Source: Oscillospiraceae bacterium
GTDB lineage: Bacteria > Bacillota > Clostridia > Oscillospirales > Oscillospiraceae
DNA length: 64,000 nucleotides
Assembly: GCA_017430455.1 (NCBI GenBank)
Contig: JAFRMX010000008.1
Coordinates: 1-64,000 of the forward strand
Direction of reading: 5' to 3'
A program made the position numbers and the translations under genes. The notes beneath the pieces were generated by a model. The model saw nothing but the letters and a program-made list of their open reading frames with translations. It was not told where the DNA came from and did no database searches. This document shows positions 7,925 through 15,707 of this stretch, one piece after another (the first letter of the stretch is position 1; each line of letters starts with the position of its first letter).

Positions 7925-8932
7925 ATGAAAAAAACCGATTACAAGGATATGTGGGTCTATATAGAGCACGACGGACAGACTGCCGCAGACGTCGGCCTTG
8001 AGCTTCTCTGTGAAGTCCGTAAGCTCTGCGATACTACGGGGGACAGACTCTTTGCCGTGATCCTCGGAAACCTGCCCGAAACAGAGACCGGTAAGATAAT
8101 AAACTGCGGAGCGGACGGGATAATCCGCGTAAAAGGAACGGGCTACGGGTATTTCAACACCGATGCCTGGTCCAACGCCTTCACAGTGCTCTGCCGCAAG
8201 TATAACCCTTCGGCCGTCTTCGTAGGCGGGACGATAAACGGCAGGGATTTTGCCCCGCGCTTTGCTGTTCAGCTCAATACCGGCTGCACCTCGGACGCCA
8301 TGGAGCTCGGCTATGACCCAGAAACCGGAGATATCCGCTTCATCGAGCCTGCCGTCGGCGGCAAGATCATGGCGGTCATCACAGTTCCCGAGCTCAGGCC
8401 CCAGATAGCGACCATACGCCCCGGCACCTTCAAATATGCGCCGTGCGGAGCGAGAGGAGAGATAAGCGTTATCGAGGAGGAGATCTCCTTTGATCCCGGC
8501 GCTGTCCGCTGCCGCCGCCTGGATTATTTCCCGGACGAGTCCGATCCCGAGCTCGATATCGCAAACGCGGACTGCATCGTCTGTGTGGGCAACGGCCTTA
8601 AGGACCAGGAGCACCTGGAGCGCTACCGCACTCTGGCAAAACTGCTCGGAGGCAAGATAGGCTGCACGAGACCTCTGTACGAAAGAGGAATACTTCCGTA
8701 TAAGCTTCAGATAGGCCAGTCCGGCGTGATGGTAAAGACTAAGCTCTATATAAGCTTCGGAGTCTCGGGAGCTGTCAACCACACGGCGGGAGTTGATGCC
8801 GATGTCTTCGTTGCCGTGGACAAAAACCCGGATGCCCAGATCTTCAATTTCTGTGATTACGGCATTGTCGGCGACATGGACGAGATCTGTGACGAGATGA
8901 TCGCGCAGCTCAGGGCCCGAAAAGGACAGTAA
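7925..8932 (+). CDS. etfA: Electron transfer flavoprotein alpha subunit
   Basis: 335 aa from the chosen ATG at 7925, which sits 9 bases after GAGGAGGG; an alternative ATG at 7919 is too close to that site. The C-terminal FAD-binding domain shows GQSGVMVKTKLYISFGVSGA followed by VNHTAG, matching the classic EtfA signature. It lacks the extra N-terminal ferredoxin-like domain found in the EtfA of some acetogen lactate complexes, so electron transfer to ferredoxin would need another route. Its stop codon overlaps the next gene's ATG by one base. Confidence 0.93.
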   Translation: MKKTDYKDMWVYIEHDGQTAADVGLELLCEVRKLCDTTGDRLFAVILGNLPETETGKIINCGADGIIRVKGTGYGYFNTDAWSNAFTVLCRKYNPSAVFVGGTINGRDFAPRFAVQLNTGCTSDAMELGYDPETGDIRFIEPAVGGKIMAVITVPELRPQIATIRPGTFKYAPCGARGEISVIEEEISFDPGAVRCRRLDYFPDESDPELDIANADCIVCVGNGLKDQEHLERYRTLAKLLGGKIGCTRPLYERGILPYKLQIGQSGVMVKTKLYISFGVSGAVNHTAGVDADVFVAVDKNPDAQIFNFCDYGIVGDMDEICDEMIAQLRARKGQ

Positions 8933-10344
8933 TGAAAAAGACTCTTGCACTGCTTCTTATAATCTGTATATGCCTCGCAGGCCTCTCCGGCTGCGGGAAA
9001 AGGAACGCGGAGCTTCCCGAAGCGGCAGCTCTTCCGCTCGACGGAGATGAGTTCGCGGAGCTCGTATATCCGCAGGTCTTCGCGCTGAGCATGGAGGAGT
9101 ATTTCCTCAGAGCTCAAGAGCCCGATATCACGGACCCCGCCTTTGCCTGGGAGGCAAGCTGCTGGTACGCGGGATACCTGAACCATACGAGGGATTCGGA
9201 TCTGGTAAGCGCGGAGAGGATAGAGGCCTTCCAGAGGAGCCTCGGGCTTGAGGAGATCGCGCCGTTTGAGGAGATATGGCCGGATTTCAGCCCGGTGAGC
9301 GCCCTTACCGATGAAGACGGCAAAGCCTGGTACAGATTTGAGGAATACAGATCCCTTGTGGAGGAGTATATGGGCTCTGCCCTCGAGATAAGCGTGAGCC
9401 CGACTGGAGACGGGGGAGTCGAATCCGTCATTACGGAGCACTATGAAGGTCTTGAGAGCGAGGAGTTCATATTCAGATTCGTCTTTTCGGAAAATGACGC
9501 CGGGCCCGACAGTCTGTTTCAATACAAAGTCGATTCTCTGGAGTACATTGTTAAGCCTCCCTTCATAAGCAAAGAACTGGGCTTCGATTACGATACTCTG
9601 ATCGACCGCAACAGCCTGAGCTCGGTCTTCTCCGCTTATAAGGCGGTACATATCGTAAACGAGACAGGCGACGGCACGAACGAGGTCTGGCTCTGCAATA
9701 TTGACGGTCACTGCCTCGAGGTACACGAGTTCGGGGAAAACTCCTATTACGGCGAGCCCTTCTCAGGCAGGTACCGCGGCATGTATTTCGAGAGAAACGA
9801 AGAGGGGAGCGAGGCTCCCTACAGAGTCTCCTGCGGAGATTACTACGACCCCGACATAGAATGCGAGGACTATCTGACCGGCGATTTCGAAGCAAGGCCC
9901 GATCTGTATTATACCGGGGAGACTGAGGATACGCTCAGCTTCAAAGCGGGTTTCAGAGACGGGAATATCTCCGAGAGCTTCACCGTCGACAGGAAAACTC
10001 TTCTTGTATTGGGCAGGGAATACTCGTATAATGACGGGGATCTTGTTTTTGAGACGAAAACGACTTACGAGTATTTAAAGGAGCTTCCGGATCCGGATTA
10101 TATAAGATCTCTGACGGGACCCTTCAGGACAGTCACCGAGATATTTGAGGAGTATCACAGCGAGACGCAGGAAAAGGATACTCTCACCAGTGAGTTCGAG
10201 ATCCCGGCGGACTTCGAATTCATGCCCGAGGACGTAAAGTACGGCCTTAGGAACATGTACAACAATCCGGATCATATCGGGCCCTATGTCTACCCGGGCA
10301 ACGGCGCGGACTATACCGTTTTTACGACGAACGTCATGGGATGA
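8932..10344 (+). CDS. Lipoprotein of unknown function in the lactate/ETF operon
   Basis: 470 aa with a lipoprotein signal peptide: basic start, hydrophobic LALLLIICICLAGL, then lipobox LSGC (Cys about residue 19). The mature part is acidic and rich in Tyr, Glu and Asp with no motif I recognise; YNDGDLVFETKTTYEYLKELP near the C-terminus looks like beta-rich material. The start overlaps the etfA stop (TAATG) with AAGGA just upstream, so translation is coupled to the flavoprotein genes. That points to a role at the outer membrane face linked to the same growth condition, but no function can be assigned. Confidence 0.8.
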   Translation: MKKTLALLLIICICLAGLSGCGKRNAELPEAAALPLDGDEFAELVYPQVFALSMEEYFLRAQEPDITDPAFAWEASCWYAGYLNHTRDSDLVSAERIEAFQRSLGLEEIAPFEEIWPDFSPVSALTDEDGKAWYRFEEYRSLVEEYMGSALEISVSPTGDGGVESVITEHYEGLESEEFIFRFVFSENDAGPDSLFQYKVDSLEYIVKPPFISKELGFDYDTLIDRNSLSSVFSAYKAVHIVNETGDGTNEVWLCNIDGHCLEVHEFGENSYYGEPFSGRYRGMYFERNEEGSEAPYRVSCGDYYDPDIECEDYLTGDFEARPDLYYTGETEDTLSFKAGFRDGNISESFTVDRKTLLVLGREYSYNDGDLVFETKTTYEYLKELPDPDYIRSLTGPFRTVTEIFEEYHSETQEKDTLTSEFEIPADFEFMPEDVKYGLRNMYNNPDHIGPYVYPGNGADYTVFTTNVMG

Positions 10345-10402
10345 GCCCCGGAGACGCTTTTATTGATAAAGATCAATTTCAAAAAGAAACGGAGATAAAA
10401 AG

Positions 10403-11461
10403 TTGAATCATTTTGAAAAAGTAAGAGAGATCCTGTTCGAAAAAGAGCTGGACGCGATCCTGATAACAGGGGAATACAACAGGTTTTACGCCTCGGGCTT
10501 TCACTCGACGGGCGGGGACGGCATGGCCCTTGTTACGAAGGAGAGCAATATCTATATGACCGACTCGAGGTATATAGAGGCAGCGCAGAACAAGATACCT
10601 GACGCGGAGGTCCTGCTCACGGATCAGGAGAACCCTTATACGAAGCTTATCAATGAACAGATAGAGAGATTCGGGATAAAGAAGCTCGGCTTTGAGGACG
10701 AGACCATGACCGTCTCGGAGTTTAAGAAGTATTCCGAAAAGATAAAAGCGGAGTTTTTTGCGGTCTCGAGAGCCTTCTACGCCAAGCGCCAGGTCAAGGA
10801 CAGGGAAGAGCTCGACTGCATAGTAAAGGCCCAGAGAATAGCGGAAAAAGCGCTTGAAGACCTGCTGAAGGACGGCCTCGAGGGCATGACCGAAAAACAG
10901 GTCGCCGCAAAGCTCGAGTACCTGATGCGCTTAAACGGCGGCGAGGGGATATCGTTCGACACGATAGTCGCGTCCGGCCCGAACGGGAGCATGCCACACG
11001 CAGTTCCGACAGACAGGGTCATCGAAAACGGCGATTACGTAACGATGGACTTCGGTTCGCTGTACAACAGCTACCACTCCGACATGACGAGGACTGTCGC
11101 GGTAGGGCAGGTCAGCGACGAGATGAAGAGGGTATATGATATCGTTCTGAAAGCCCAGATGGCGGGCATCGAGGTCGCGAAAGCCGGAGCCACCGGCAGG
11201 GAAGTGCACATGGCAGGCGCGAAGGTCATCGAGGACGCGGGCTACGGCAAATACTTCGGACACGGCTTCGGCCACGGAGTCGGGATAGAGATCCACGAGG
11301 AGCCTTTCGAAAATCCGAGAAATGAAGTCGGAATGCATGCGGGCGCCGTCGTCACTGCTGAGCCGGGCATCTACATCCCCGGAAAATTCGGCATCAGGAC
11401 GGAGGACATGCTCTTCCTCACCGAGGACGGGAACGAGAACCTGACCAGAGCTCCCAAGTAA
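10403..11461 (+). CDS. Xaa-Pro aminopeptidase / M24 metallopeptidase
   Basis: 352-aa cytoplasmic peptidase of the pita-bread fold, removing N-terminal residues next to proline. Creatinase-like N-domain (residues 1-125), then the M24 domain with the dinuclear metal ligands: Asp in TMDFGS, Asp in SDMTRT, His in GHGFGHGVGIEIHE, Glu in TAEPGIY and Glu in IRTEDM. The start is a TTG; CGGAG lies about 10 bases upstream and the family N-terminus begins right there. It is preceded by a 58-base gap from the lipoprotein gene. Confidence 0.92.
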   Translation: MNHFEKVREILFEKELDAILITGEYNRFYASGFHSTGGDGMALVTKESNIYMTDSRYIEAAQNKIPDAEVLLTDQENPYTKLINEQIERFGIKKLGFEDETMTVSEFKKYSEKIKAEFFAVSRAFYAKRQVKDREELDCIVKAQRIAEKALEDLLKDGLEGMTEKQVAAKLEYLMRLNGGEGISFDTIVASGPNGSMPHAVPTDRVIENGDYVTMDFGSLYNSYHSDMTRTVAVGQVSDEMKRVYDIVLKAQMAGIEVAKAGATGREVHMAGAKVIEDAGYGKYFGHGFGHGVGIEIHEEPFENPRNEVGMHAGAVVTAEPGIYIPGKFGIRTEDMLFLTEDGNENLTRAPK

Positions 11462-11500
11462 GAATTTACACGATCTTAACCATTTAATCGTTTTTGGTTG

Positions 11501-11506
11501 TATAAT
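11501..11506 (+). promoter_or_regulatory. Probable -10 box for smpB-ppi
   Basis: TATAAT at 11501-11506; the -35 is poor (TTAACC with a 19-bp spacer). A transcript from here would start about 12 bases before the smpB start codon. Confidence 0.4.
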
Positions 11507-11524
11507 CCGGAAAGAGGTGATAAG

Positions 11525-12001
11525 ATGGCTGCCGCAAGAACAGGCGGAACAAAGGAAATAGCACAAAACCGCAAGGCCTTTCACGACTACTTCATTCTCG
11601 ACAGGTTTGAGGCAGGCATCGAGCTTTTCGGAACCGAGGTAAAATCTGTCAGAAACGGAAACGTCAATCTCAAGGACAGCTTCTGTACCGTGAAGGACGG
11701 GGAGCTGTACGCGAGAAATCTGCACATTAGTCCATATGAGCAGGGCAACCGCTACAATAAGGACCCGATGCGCCCCAAAAAGCTCCTTATGCACAAACGC
11801 GAGATAATAAAGCTCAATGCCCGCGTGATGCAGGACGGGCTGGCGCTGATACCGCTCTCTCTGTATTTCAGCAACGGAAGGGTAAAGATGGAGCTCGGGC
11901 TCTGCAAGGGCAAAAAGCTCCACGACAAGCGCGATTCCGAGGCCGAGAGAGAGGGCAGAAGAGACATTGAAAGAACTATGAAAGAGAGAATAAACACATG
12001 A
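11525..12001 (+). CDS. smpB: SsrA-binding protein SmpB
   Basis: 158-aa partner of tmRNA in ribosome rescue. Recognised from QNRKAFHDYFILDRFEAGIELFGTEVKSVR-type N-terminus, YARNLHISPYEQGN, and the basic helical tail LCKGKKLHDKRDSEAEREGRRD. ATG at 11525 has GAGGTGA 5 bases upstream. Its tmRNA partner gene begins about 580 bases downstream, with a cyclophilin gene between. Confidence 0.96.
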   Translation: MAAARTGGTKEIAQNRKAFHDYFILDRFEAGIELFGTEVKSVRNGNVNLKDSFCTVKDGELYARNLHISPYEQGNRYNKDPMRPKKLLMHKREIIKLNARVMQDGLALIPLSLYFSNGRVKMELGLCKGKKLHDKRDSEAEREGRRDIERTMKERINT

Positions 12002-12522
12002 GCGAACAGAATCCGATAGTGACCATCGAAATGGAAGACGGCGGTATCATCAAAGCGGAACTCTATCCCGAAACAGCACCGAACAGCGTCAACAATTTCA
12101 TCTCCCTGGTAAACAAGGGCTTTTACGACGGGATAATCTTCCACAGGGTTATCGCCGGTTTCATGATCCAGGGCGGGGACCCGAGAGGTATAGGCATCGG
12201 AGGCCCGGGCTATTCGATAAGGGGCGAATTCGAAGCCAACGGCTTTAAAAACGACCTCAAGCACTCGAGAGGCGTTCTCTCGATGGCGAGAGCCATGGAT
12301 CCGGACTCCGCGGGAAGCCAGTTCTTCATCATGCACGAGGACGCGCCTCATCTCGACGGGCAGTACGCTGCCTTCGGGAAGGTGATCGAGGGCATGGATG
12401 TCGTAGACGCGATAGCAGCTGTCAGAACAGACTACAACGACAGGCCCAGGACCCCTCAGAAGATGAAAAAGGTAACGGTCGAGACCTTCGGCGTCTCCTA
12501 TCCGGAGCCCGAAAAGGTCTGA
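11998..12522 (+). CDS. Cyclophilin-type peptidyl-prolyl cis-trans isomerase
   Basis: 174-aa cytoplasmic cyclophilin accelerating proline isomerisation. Seen: FHRVIAGFMIQGGDPRG (catalytic Arg and active-site loop), SRGVLSMARAMDPDSAGSQFFI-like segment, and LDGQYAAFGKVIEGMDVVD. No signal peptide. It overlaps the smpB stop by four bases (ATGA), so the two are translationally coupled. Confidence 0.94.
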   Translation: MSEQNPIVTIEMEDGGIIKAELYPETAPNSVNNFISLVNKGFYDGIIFHRVIAGFMIQGGDPRGIGIGGPGYSIRGEFEANGFKNDLKHSRGVLSMARAMDPDSAGSQFFIMHEDAPHLDGQYAAFGKVIEGMDVVDAIAAVRTDYNDRPRTPQKMKKVTVETFGVSYPEPEKV

Positions 12523-12577
12523 GACCGCATTTAACGGACACTGTGCACCGTGCCTTGTGCTCTGTGCACTGAAATAA

Positions 12578-12927
12578 GGGGATGTACCGGTTTCGACGGG
12601 GGCGTTGAGGCGGGAATAGCGGGCGGATGCGCCTGGCATCCTAAAAACGGGCAAACTTATAAATTAAAGAACAACGACAACGAAGTTCTTCTCGCTGCAT
12701 AAGCGGTGAGCGTCCCGCCCGGGAGGACCACGGCCCGGGACGGGGCGTCGACAAGTGGTGAACATGAGTGCGCAAAGCTTTGAGCGCACCATGCACAATG
12801 AAGCTACCTGACCCTTGAGCATGTGAGTTTGCGCTTGGGAAGGGGAATCTCAAACAACTCTCTGCGCCCGGAGAGGTTCCCGAGGATATTCTTTCGGACG
12901 GGGGTTCGACTCCCCCCATCTCCACCA
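12578..12927 (+). ncRNA. ssrA: Transfer-messenger RNA (ssrA)
   Basis: 350-nt tmRNA that frees stalled ribosomes and tags the product for proteolysis. The 5' end ggggatgtaccggtttcgac and the 3' end ttcgactccccccatctccacca form the tRNA-like acceptor (ggggatg pairs with catctcc, one G-U). The tag reading frame ends NNDNEVLLAA at the stop 12700-12702. The in-frame codons before it are CAA ACT TAT AAA TTA AAG, so the resume codon is not the usual Gly/Ala/Asp and cannot be fixed from sequence. It lies downstream of smpB. A near copy of its 3' end follows at 12995-13015. Confidence 0.95.
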
Positions 12928-12933
12928 AAAAAT

Positions 12934-12965
12934 GCAGACACGGCTTGCCGTGCCTGTATTTTTTG
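12934..12965 (+). terminator. Terminator after ssrA
   Basis: Stem cagacacgg / ccgtgcctg with one mismatch, loop cttg, followed by tattttttg. Confidence 0.75.
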
Positions 12966-12994
12966 ATTATATGAGGAGTCGAACCGTCGCGACC

Positions 12995-13015
12995 GACTCC
13001 CCCCCATCTCCACCA
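12995..13015 (+). repeat. Second copy of the ssrA 3' end (candidate attachment-site scar)
   Basis: gactccccccatctccacca at 12908-12927 (the true ssrA end) recurs at 12995-13015 with one extra C, 87 bases further on, outside any tRNA-like fold. ssrA 3' ends are well-known integration targets, and integration duplicates exactly this segment. The rest of 12928-13295 holds two terminators, a 15-bp repeat (12975-12989) and no gene I can support. Confidence 0.6.
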
Positions 13016-13087
13016 GAAACAAAAGACACACATTGGGGCATCCTCCGTAACGAAGCTGTTTTGAGGCGGCAATCACCGGCTCAAAAG

Positions 13088-13133
13088 GATATAAAGCCGG
13101 CGTGACCGCTGCGGTCACGCCGGTTTTATATCT
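13088..13133. terminator. Long bidirectional terminator
   Basis: A nearly continuous stem of about 20 bp (gatataaa-g-ccggcgtgacc with ggtcacgccgg-t-tttatatc) around loop gctgc. T runs lie on both strands. It would end the tetR/CAAX transcript from the right and any readthrough from ssrA. Confidence 0.8.
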
Positions 13134-13295
13134 TGGATTTTGTGGGGCAAAATCCGATGCTCGCTGCTGTGGGCAGTGGGAACGGATCTCCATTCAAATG
13201 CAATACTGCATTTCGTCAGCAAAGATATCGTCGTCCCTGCAATCAGGCCGATCCGAATCGCTGCGCGACAGCTCGGGACGCCTCTGTGCAACGAT

Positions 13296-13967
13296 TCAGG
13301 CAAAAATGACCGGTACCAGGAAAAAGCCAAGCATGTTGCTGACAAAATGCGGAATAAAACTGATCAGGCAGTTTCCGGTCTTGCGATACAGAATCGCAAA
13401 AAGGATCGCATCGATAAAGATTCCGGCAAGGTCCCGCGCAACGATCCCGGCAGGGCCTGCGGCATAGTGCGCTGCGGCAAAGATTACAGCCCCGGCAATA
13501 GCCACCGGCCAGAACGAAAAGCGCTTCATGCCCTTCCCCACAAAAAACGCGCGGAATTCGATCTCTTCTCCGAGAACAGAAACGATCTGATTGAACAGCA
13601 GCAGGGGAAGCTGGTCAAGACCGGGCACATTGATCCGTCCCAGCACGTGATCTATATAGGCACGGCCAAATACCGCCTTGCTCAGAAGCATTTCGGCAGG
13701 GGATAATAGGATCATGAAAAGGATCAACGGAATCACTCCCGGCTTTTTCAGATCGGAAAAGAAACGTTTGAAACTGAGCCCGGATTCGGAATCAGGGGTT
13801 TTTTCAATGCCTTCGATGATAAAGAAACACGCCAGGCCCGCAATGTGGATCACAGCGGCAGCAATCATGGAGGATGTGGCTGCTTTGACCGCAACCGCAA
13901 TGATCATAACAGCCATTCCGAGGATTGTGAGAATTACGCTTTTGTCAGTTTTATGGATTGCTTTCAT
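13296..13967 (-). CDS. CPBP (CAAX-type) intramembrane metalloprotease
   Basis: 223-aa membrane protein of the Abi/CPBP family with about six hydrophobic segments. The three family motifs are visible: EEIEFR (EExxxR), FAAAH (FxxxH) and HFVSN. In bacteria such proteins mature peptides, give bacteriocin self-immunity or act in signalling; which applies here is unknown. The ATG at 13967 has GGAGGAAG 5 bases upstream. It overlaps the end of the TetR gene by 17 bases, so the regulator and protease form one transcript read leftwards from the palindromic operator. Confidence 0.85.
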   Translation of the reverse strand: MKAIHKTDKSVILTILGMAVMIIAVAVKAATSSMIAAAVIHIAGLACFFIIEGIEKTPDSESGLSFKRFFSDLKKPGVIPLILFMILLSPAEMLLSKAVFGRAYIDHVLGRINVPGLDQLPLLLFNQIVSVLGEEIEFRAFFVGKGMKRFSFWPVAIAGAVIFAAAHYAAGPAGIVARDLAGIFIDAILFAILYRKTGNCLISFIPHFVSNMLGFFLVPVIFA

Positions 13968-14535
13968 TGTCTTCCTCCTGTTCCGCAGCAAGTACCGCGC
14001 CGCTCCATGTCCGTTCCAGATGCTCCGCAATCAGCTTCTCGTCGAATTCCAGATGGTTATTGGCAATGAGACTGGCGTATCCGTGAGCAAACAGCGCAAC
14101 GGTTATAAATACATCTCTGGATTTTTCCATGCTCAGTCCCGCGCCCTCCTGCATGGCTGCAAGGACCGGAGCCAGTCCCTCGGAGTCCACCATTTCCATC
14201 AAATTATTTTCCTCCGCATATCCGGATTGAAACAGAAAGCGAAATAGCTGCGGTTCCTCCACGGCAAAGCGGATGTAGTTCAAGCCGATCCCAAGGATCG
14301 GATCCTGTTCCGGCGGAATCGTCATCAAAAACTCTGAATGAAGATGATCGACCTGAGCGTAGGCTGCCCGTTTCATGGCGTCAATGGTTGAAAAATGATA
14401 CATGACCGGCTGCGTGGAACAGTGCAGCTGCTCGGAGACCGTCCTGGCGTTGATGTTTTCATGTCCGCTTTGTCTTGCAACTTCAACGGCTGCCTGAATG
14501 ATCATGTCTTTCGTGATCCTTGTTTTTGGCGGCAC
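13951..14535 (-). CDS. TetR/AcrR family transcriptional regulator
   Basis: 194 aa. N-terminal helix-turn-helix: ITKDMIIQAAVEVARQSG, then INARTVSEQLHCSTQPVMYHF (recognition region, residues about 27-47); the C-terminal half is the ligand/dimer domain (PF13305-like, not tested). The start is GTG at 14535 preceded by a GGAGG-rich stretch. A perfect 34-bp palindrome overlaps its own -10 region, so it very likely represses itself and the co-transcribed CAAX protease gene until it binds an unknown effector. Confidence 0.88.
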   Translation of the reverse strand: MPPKTRITKDMIIQAAVEVARQSGHENINARTVSEQLHCSTQPVMYHFSTIDAMKRAAYAQVDHLHSEFLMTIPPEQDPILGIGLNYIRFAVEEPQLFRFLFQSGYAEENNLMEMVDSEGLAPVLAAMQEGAGLSMEKSRDVFITVALFAHGYASLIANNHLEFDEKLIAEHLERTWSGAVLAAEQEEDNESNP

Positions 14536-14556
14536 GCATGCTTCCCCCCCTCCAGC

Positions 14557-14590
14557 ATTATAATTATCGTTATGTAACGATAATTATAAT
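14557..14590. promoter_or_regulatory. 34-bp perfect palindromic operator of the TetR gene
   Basis: Two 16-base arms (attataattatcgtta and its exact complement) flank a central tg. The right end overlaps the minus-strand -10 box, so bound repressor would block the tetR promoter. Confidence 0.8.
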
Positions 14591-14614
14591 ACGGGCTTTT
14601 CCGTGCTTTGTCAA
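14586..14614 (-). promoter_or_regulatory. Promoter of the tetR-CAAX operon
   Basis: Minus strand: TTGACA (complement of 14609-14614), 17-bp spacer, TATTAT (complement of 14586-14591). Confidence 0.75.
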
Positions 14615-14669
14615 TGCAAACATCAAAAAGACACCCTGTTTTTCCGAGCGCCTTAATTCAAAGAGACCA

Positions 14670-14703
14670 AAGGGAGGCAGCTTCCTTACGAAGCGCCTCC
14701 CTT
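14670..14703. terminator. Hairpin between the ABC operon and the tetR promoter
   Basis: Stem aagggaggc / gcctccctt with an inner gcttc / gaagc helix. On the plus strand it runs into a T-rich tract; on the minus strand it follows the ABC permease gene. Confidence 0.65.
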
Positions 14704-14731
14704 GCGTGTGTCTTTTATTTTTGATCCGTTG

Positions 14732-14746
14732 GGAGTCGAACCGTCG
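14732..14746 (+). repeat. Copy of a 15-bp motif also found beside the ssrA duplicate
   Basis: ggagtcgaaccgtcg occurs at 12975-12989 and 14732-14746, both preceded 5-6 bases earlier by ttttgat. Its complement reads like a T-arm (ggttcgactcc). In addition 13021-13031 and 13047-13058 recur inverted at 14706-14716 (exact) and 14678-14689 (one mismatch). Confidence 0.6.
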
Positions 14747-14765
14747 ATTTTAAATTTTAAATGCT

Positions 14766-15707
14766 TCACCTTTTGTCGCGATCAATGAACTCGAGCGCAA
14801 CGACGGAGACGATCACGAACACGATGAGGAGAGCGGCCAGCATGATCCAGTTGAAAATGACGTTCCCTGCCTCGGCGGCGTATTCGGGAACCCCGTTCTG
14901 CTGCCCCGCCCACAGAAGGAAGTCGTCGCGGTATCCGTTTTTCTCCATTTCAATAAGCAGATCTTTGAGCGGCGTATAGCCTTCTATGTCTATGTTCTCG
15001 AACTTCACGAGCATGTTCCACAGCGCGACCATGGGCTGCTCGTTATAGCGCCCGATGCTGCAGAGGCTGTTCATGCCCCAGTACGAGATCGTAAGGTACT
15101 TCACTTTATCGGCAAAGCCGGAAAGATGAAAAAAGGATCCGGAGAATATAAGCTGAAAGATCAGAAGGAAGGGCATGGTAGTCATGGCCGTCGTGGTGTT
15201 GCGCACGATGCTCGAGACCATCAGCGCCATCATGTCGGCCGTGTAGGTGATGAGAAAGAGGGTGATTCCCGTGTCAAGAAGGCCCCAGCTGGTAACAACT
15301 CCATCCGCGGGGATGGTGACTCCCGCGACACTGCACACGGCGAGAGTTATGGCAGTCTGCGCGACGCAGAGCAAAAGCTGATAGATCATCTGAGCAAATA
15401 TATACGCGCCCATTTGAAGGCCGGAGCGGTGCTCGCGCTTTATGATCTCGCGCTCGCGGCAGACCGATTGGATGGAATTGAAAAAGCCGTTCCAGATACT
15501 GACGCACACGAGGGCGAAAACGCCCATTTGTGTGCCCTCCTGGGTCTTGAATATGTTCGCGCCGACGACGAAGGTGACCAGAGCGGCGATGAGCGCTCCC
15601 AGCGGCAGAACCTTCCAGTCGTTCTGGAAGATGAACATACGGAGGAATTTTCCGAGATATATGCGGCTTTGCGTAAGCCTTCCGTTATGACGGATCCTTT
15701 TGGTCAT
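14766..15707 (-). CDS. ABC-2 type transporter permease (ABCG-like)
   Basis: 313 aa, a cytoplasmic N-terminus then about six membrane spans. The pattern RSGLQMGAYIFAQMIYQLLL followed by MMALMVSSIVRNTTTAMTTMPFLLIFQLIFSG and a large extracellular loop before the last span is that of the ABC2_membrane half of ABCG-type exporters. It overlaps the ATPase gene by four bases (ATGA), and together they would form an exporter of lipids, drugs or a signal; the substrate is unknown. No other gene shares the transcript. Confidence 0.87.
   Translation of the reverse strand: MTKRIRHNGRLTQSRIYLGKFLRMFIFQNDWKVLPLGALIAALVTFVVGANIFKTQEGTQMGVFALVCVSIWNGFFNSIQSVCREREIIKREHRSGLQMGAYIFAQMIYQLLLCVAQTAITLAVCSVAGVTIPADGVVTSWGLLDTGITLFLITYTADMMALMVSSIVRNTTTAMTTMPFLLIFQLIFSGSFFHLSGFADKVKYLTISYWGMNSLCSIGRYNEQPMVALWNMLVKFENIDIEGYTPLKDLLIEMEKNGYRDDFLLWAGQQNGVPEYAAEAGNVIFNWIMLAALLIVFVIVSVVALEFIDRDKR

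Noticed and set aside
7877..8950. Minus-strand 357-codon frame
   Set aside because: Antisense shadow of etfA; all family motifs are on the plus strand.
11498..11524. TTG at 11498 as smpB start
   Set aside because: It precedes the -10 box and RBS; the ATG at 11525 has GAGGTGA at the right distance and matches the family N-terminus.
12975..12989. tRNA gene suggested by the T-arm-like complement
   Set aside because: Only a T-arm-like word is present; no acceptor, D or anticodon arms can be drawn on either strand.
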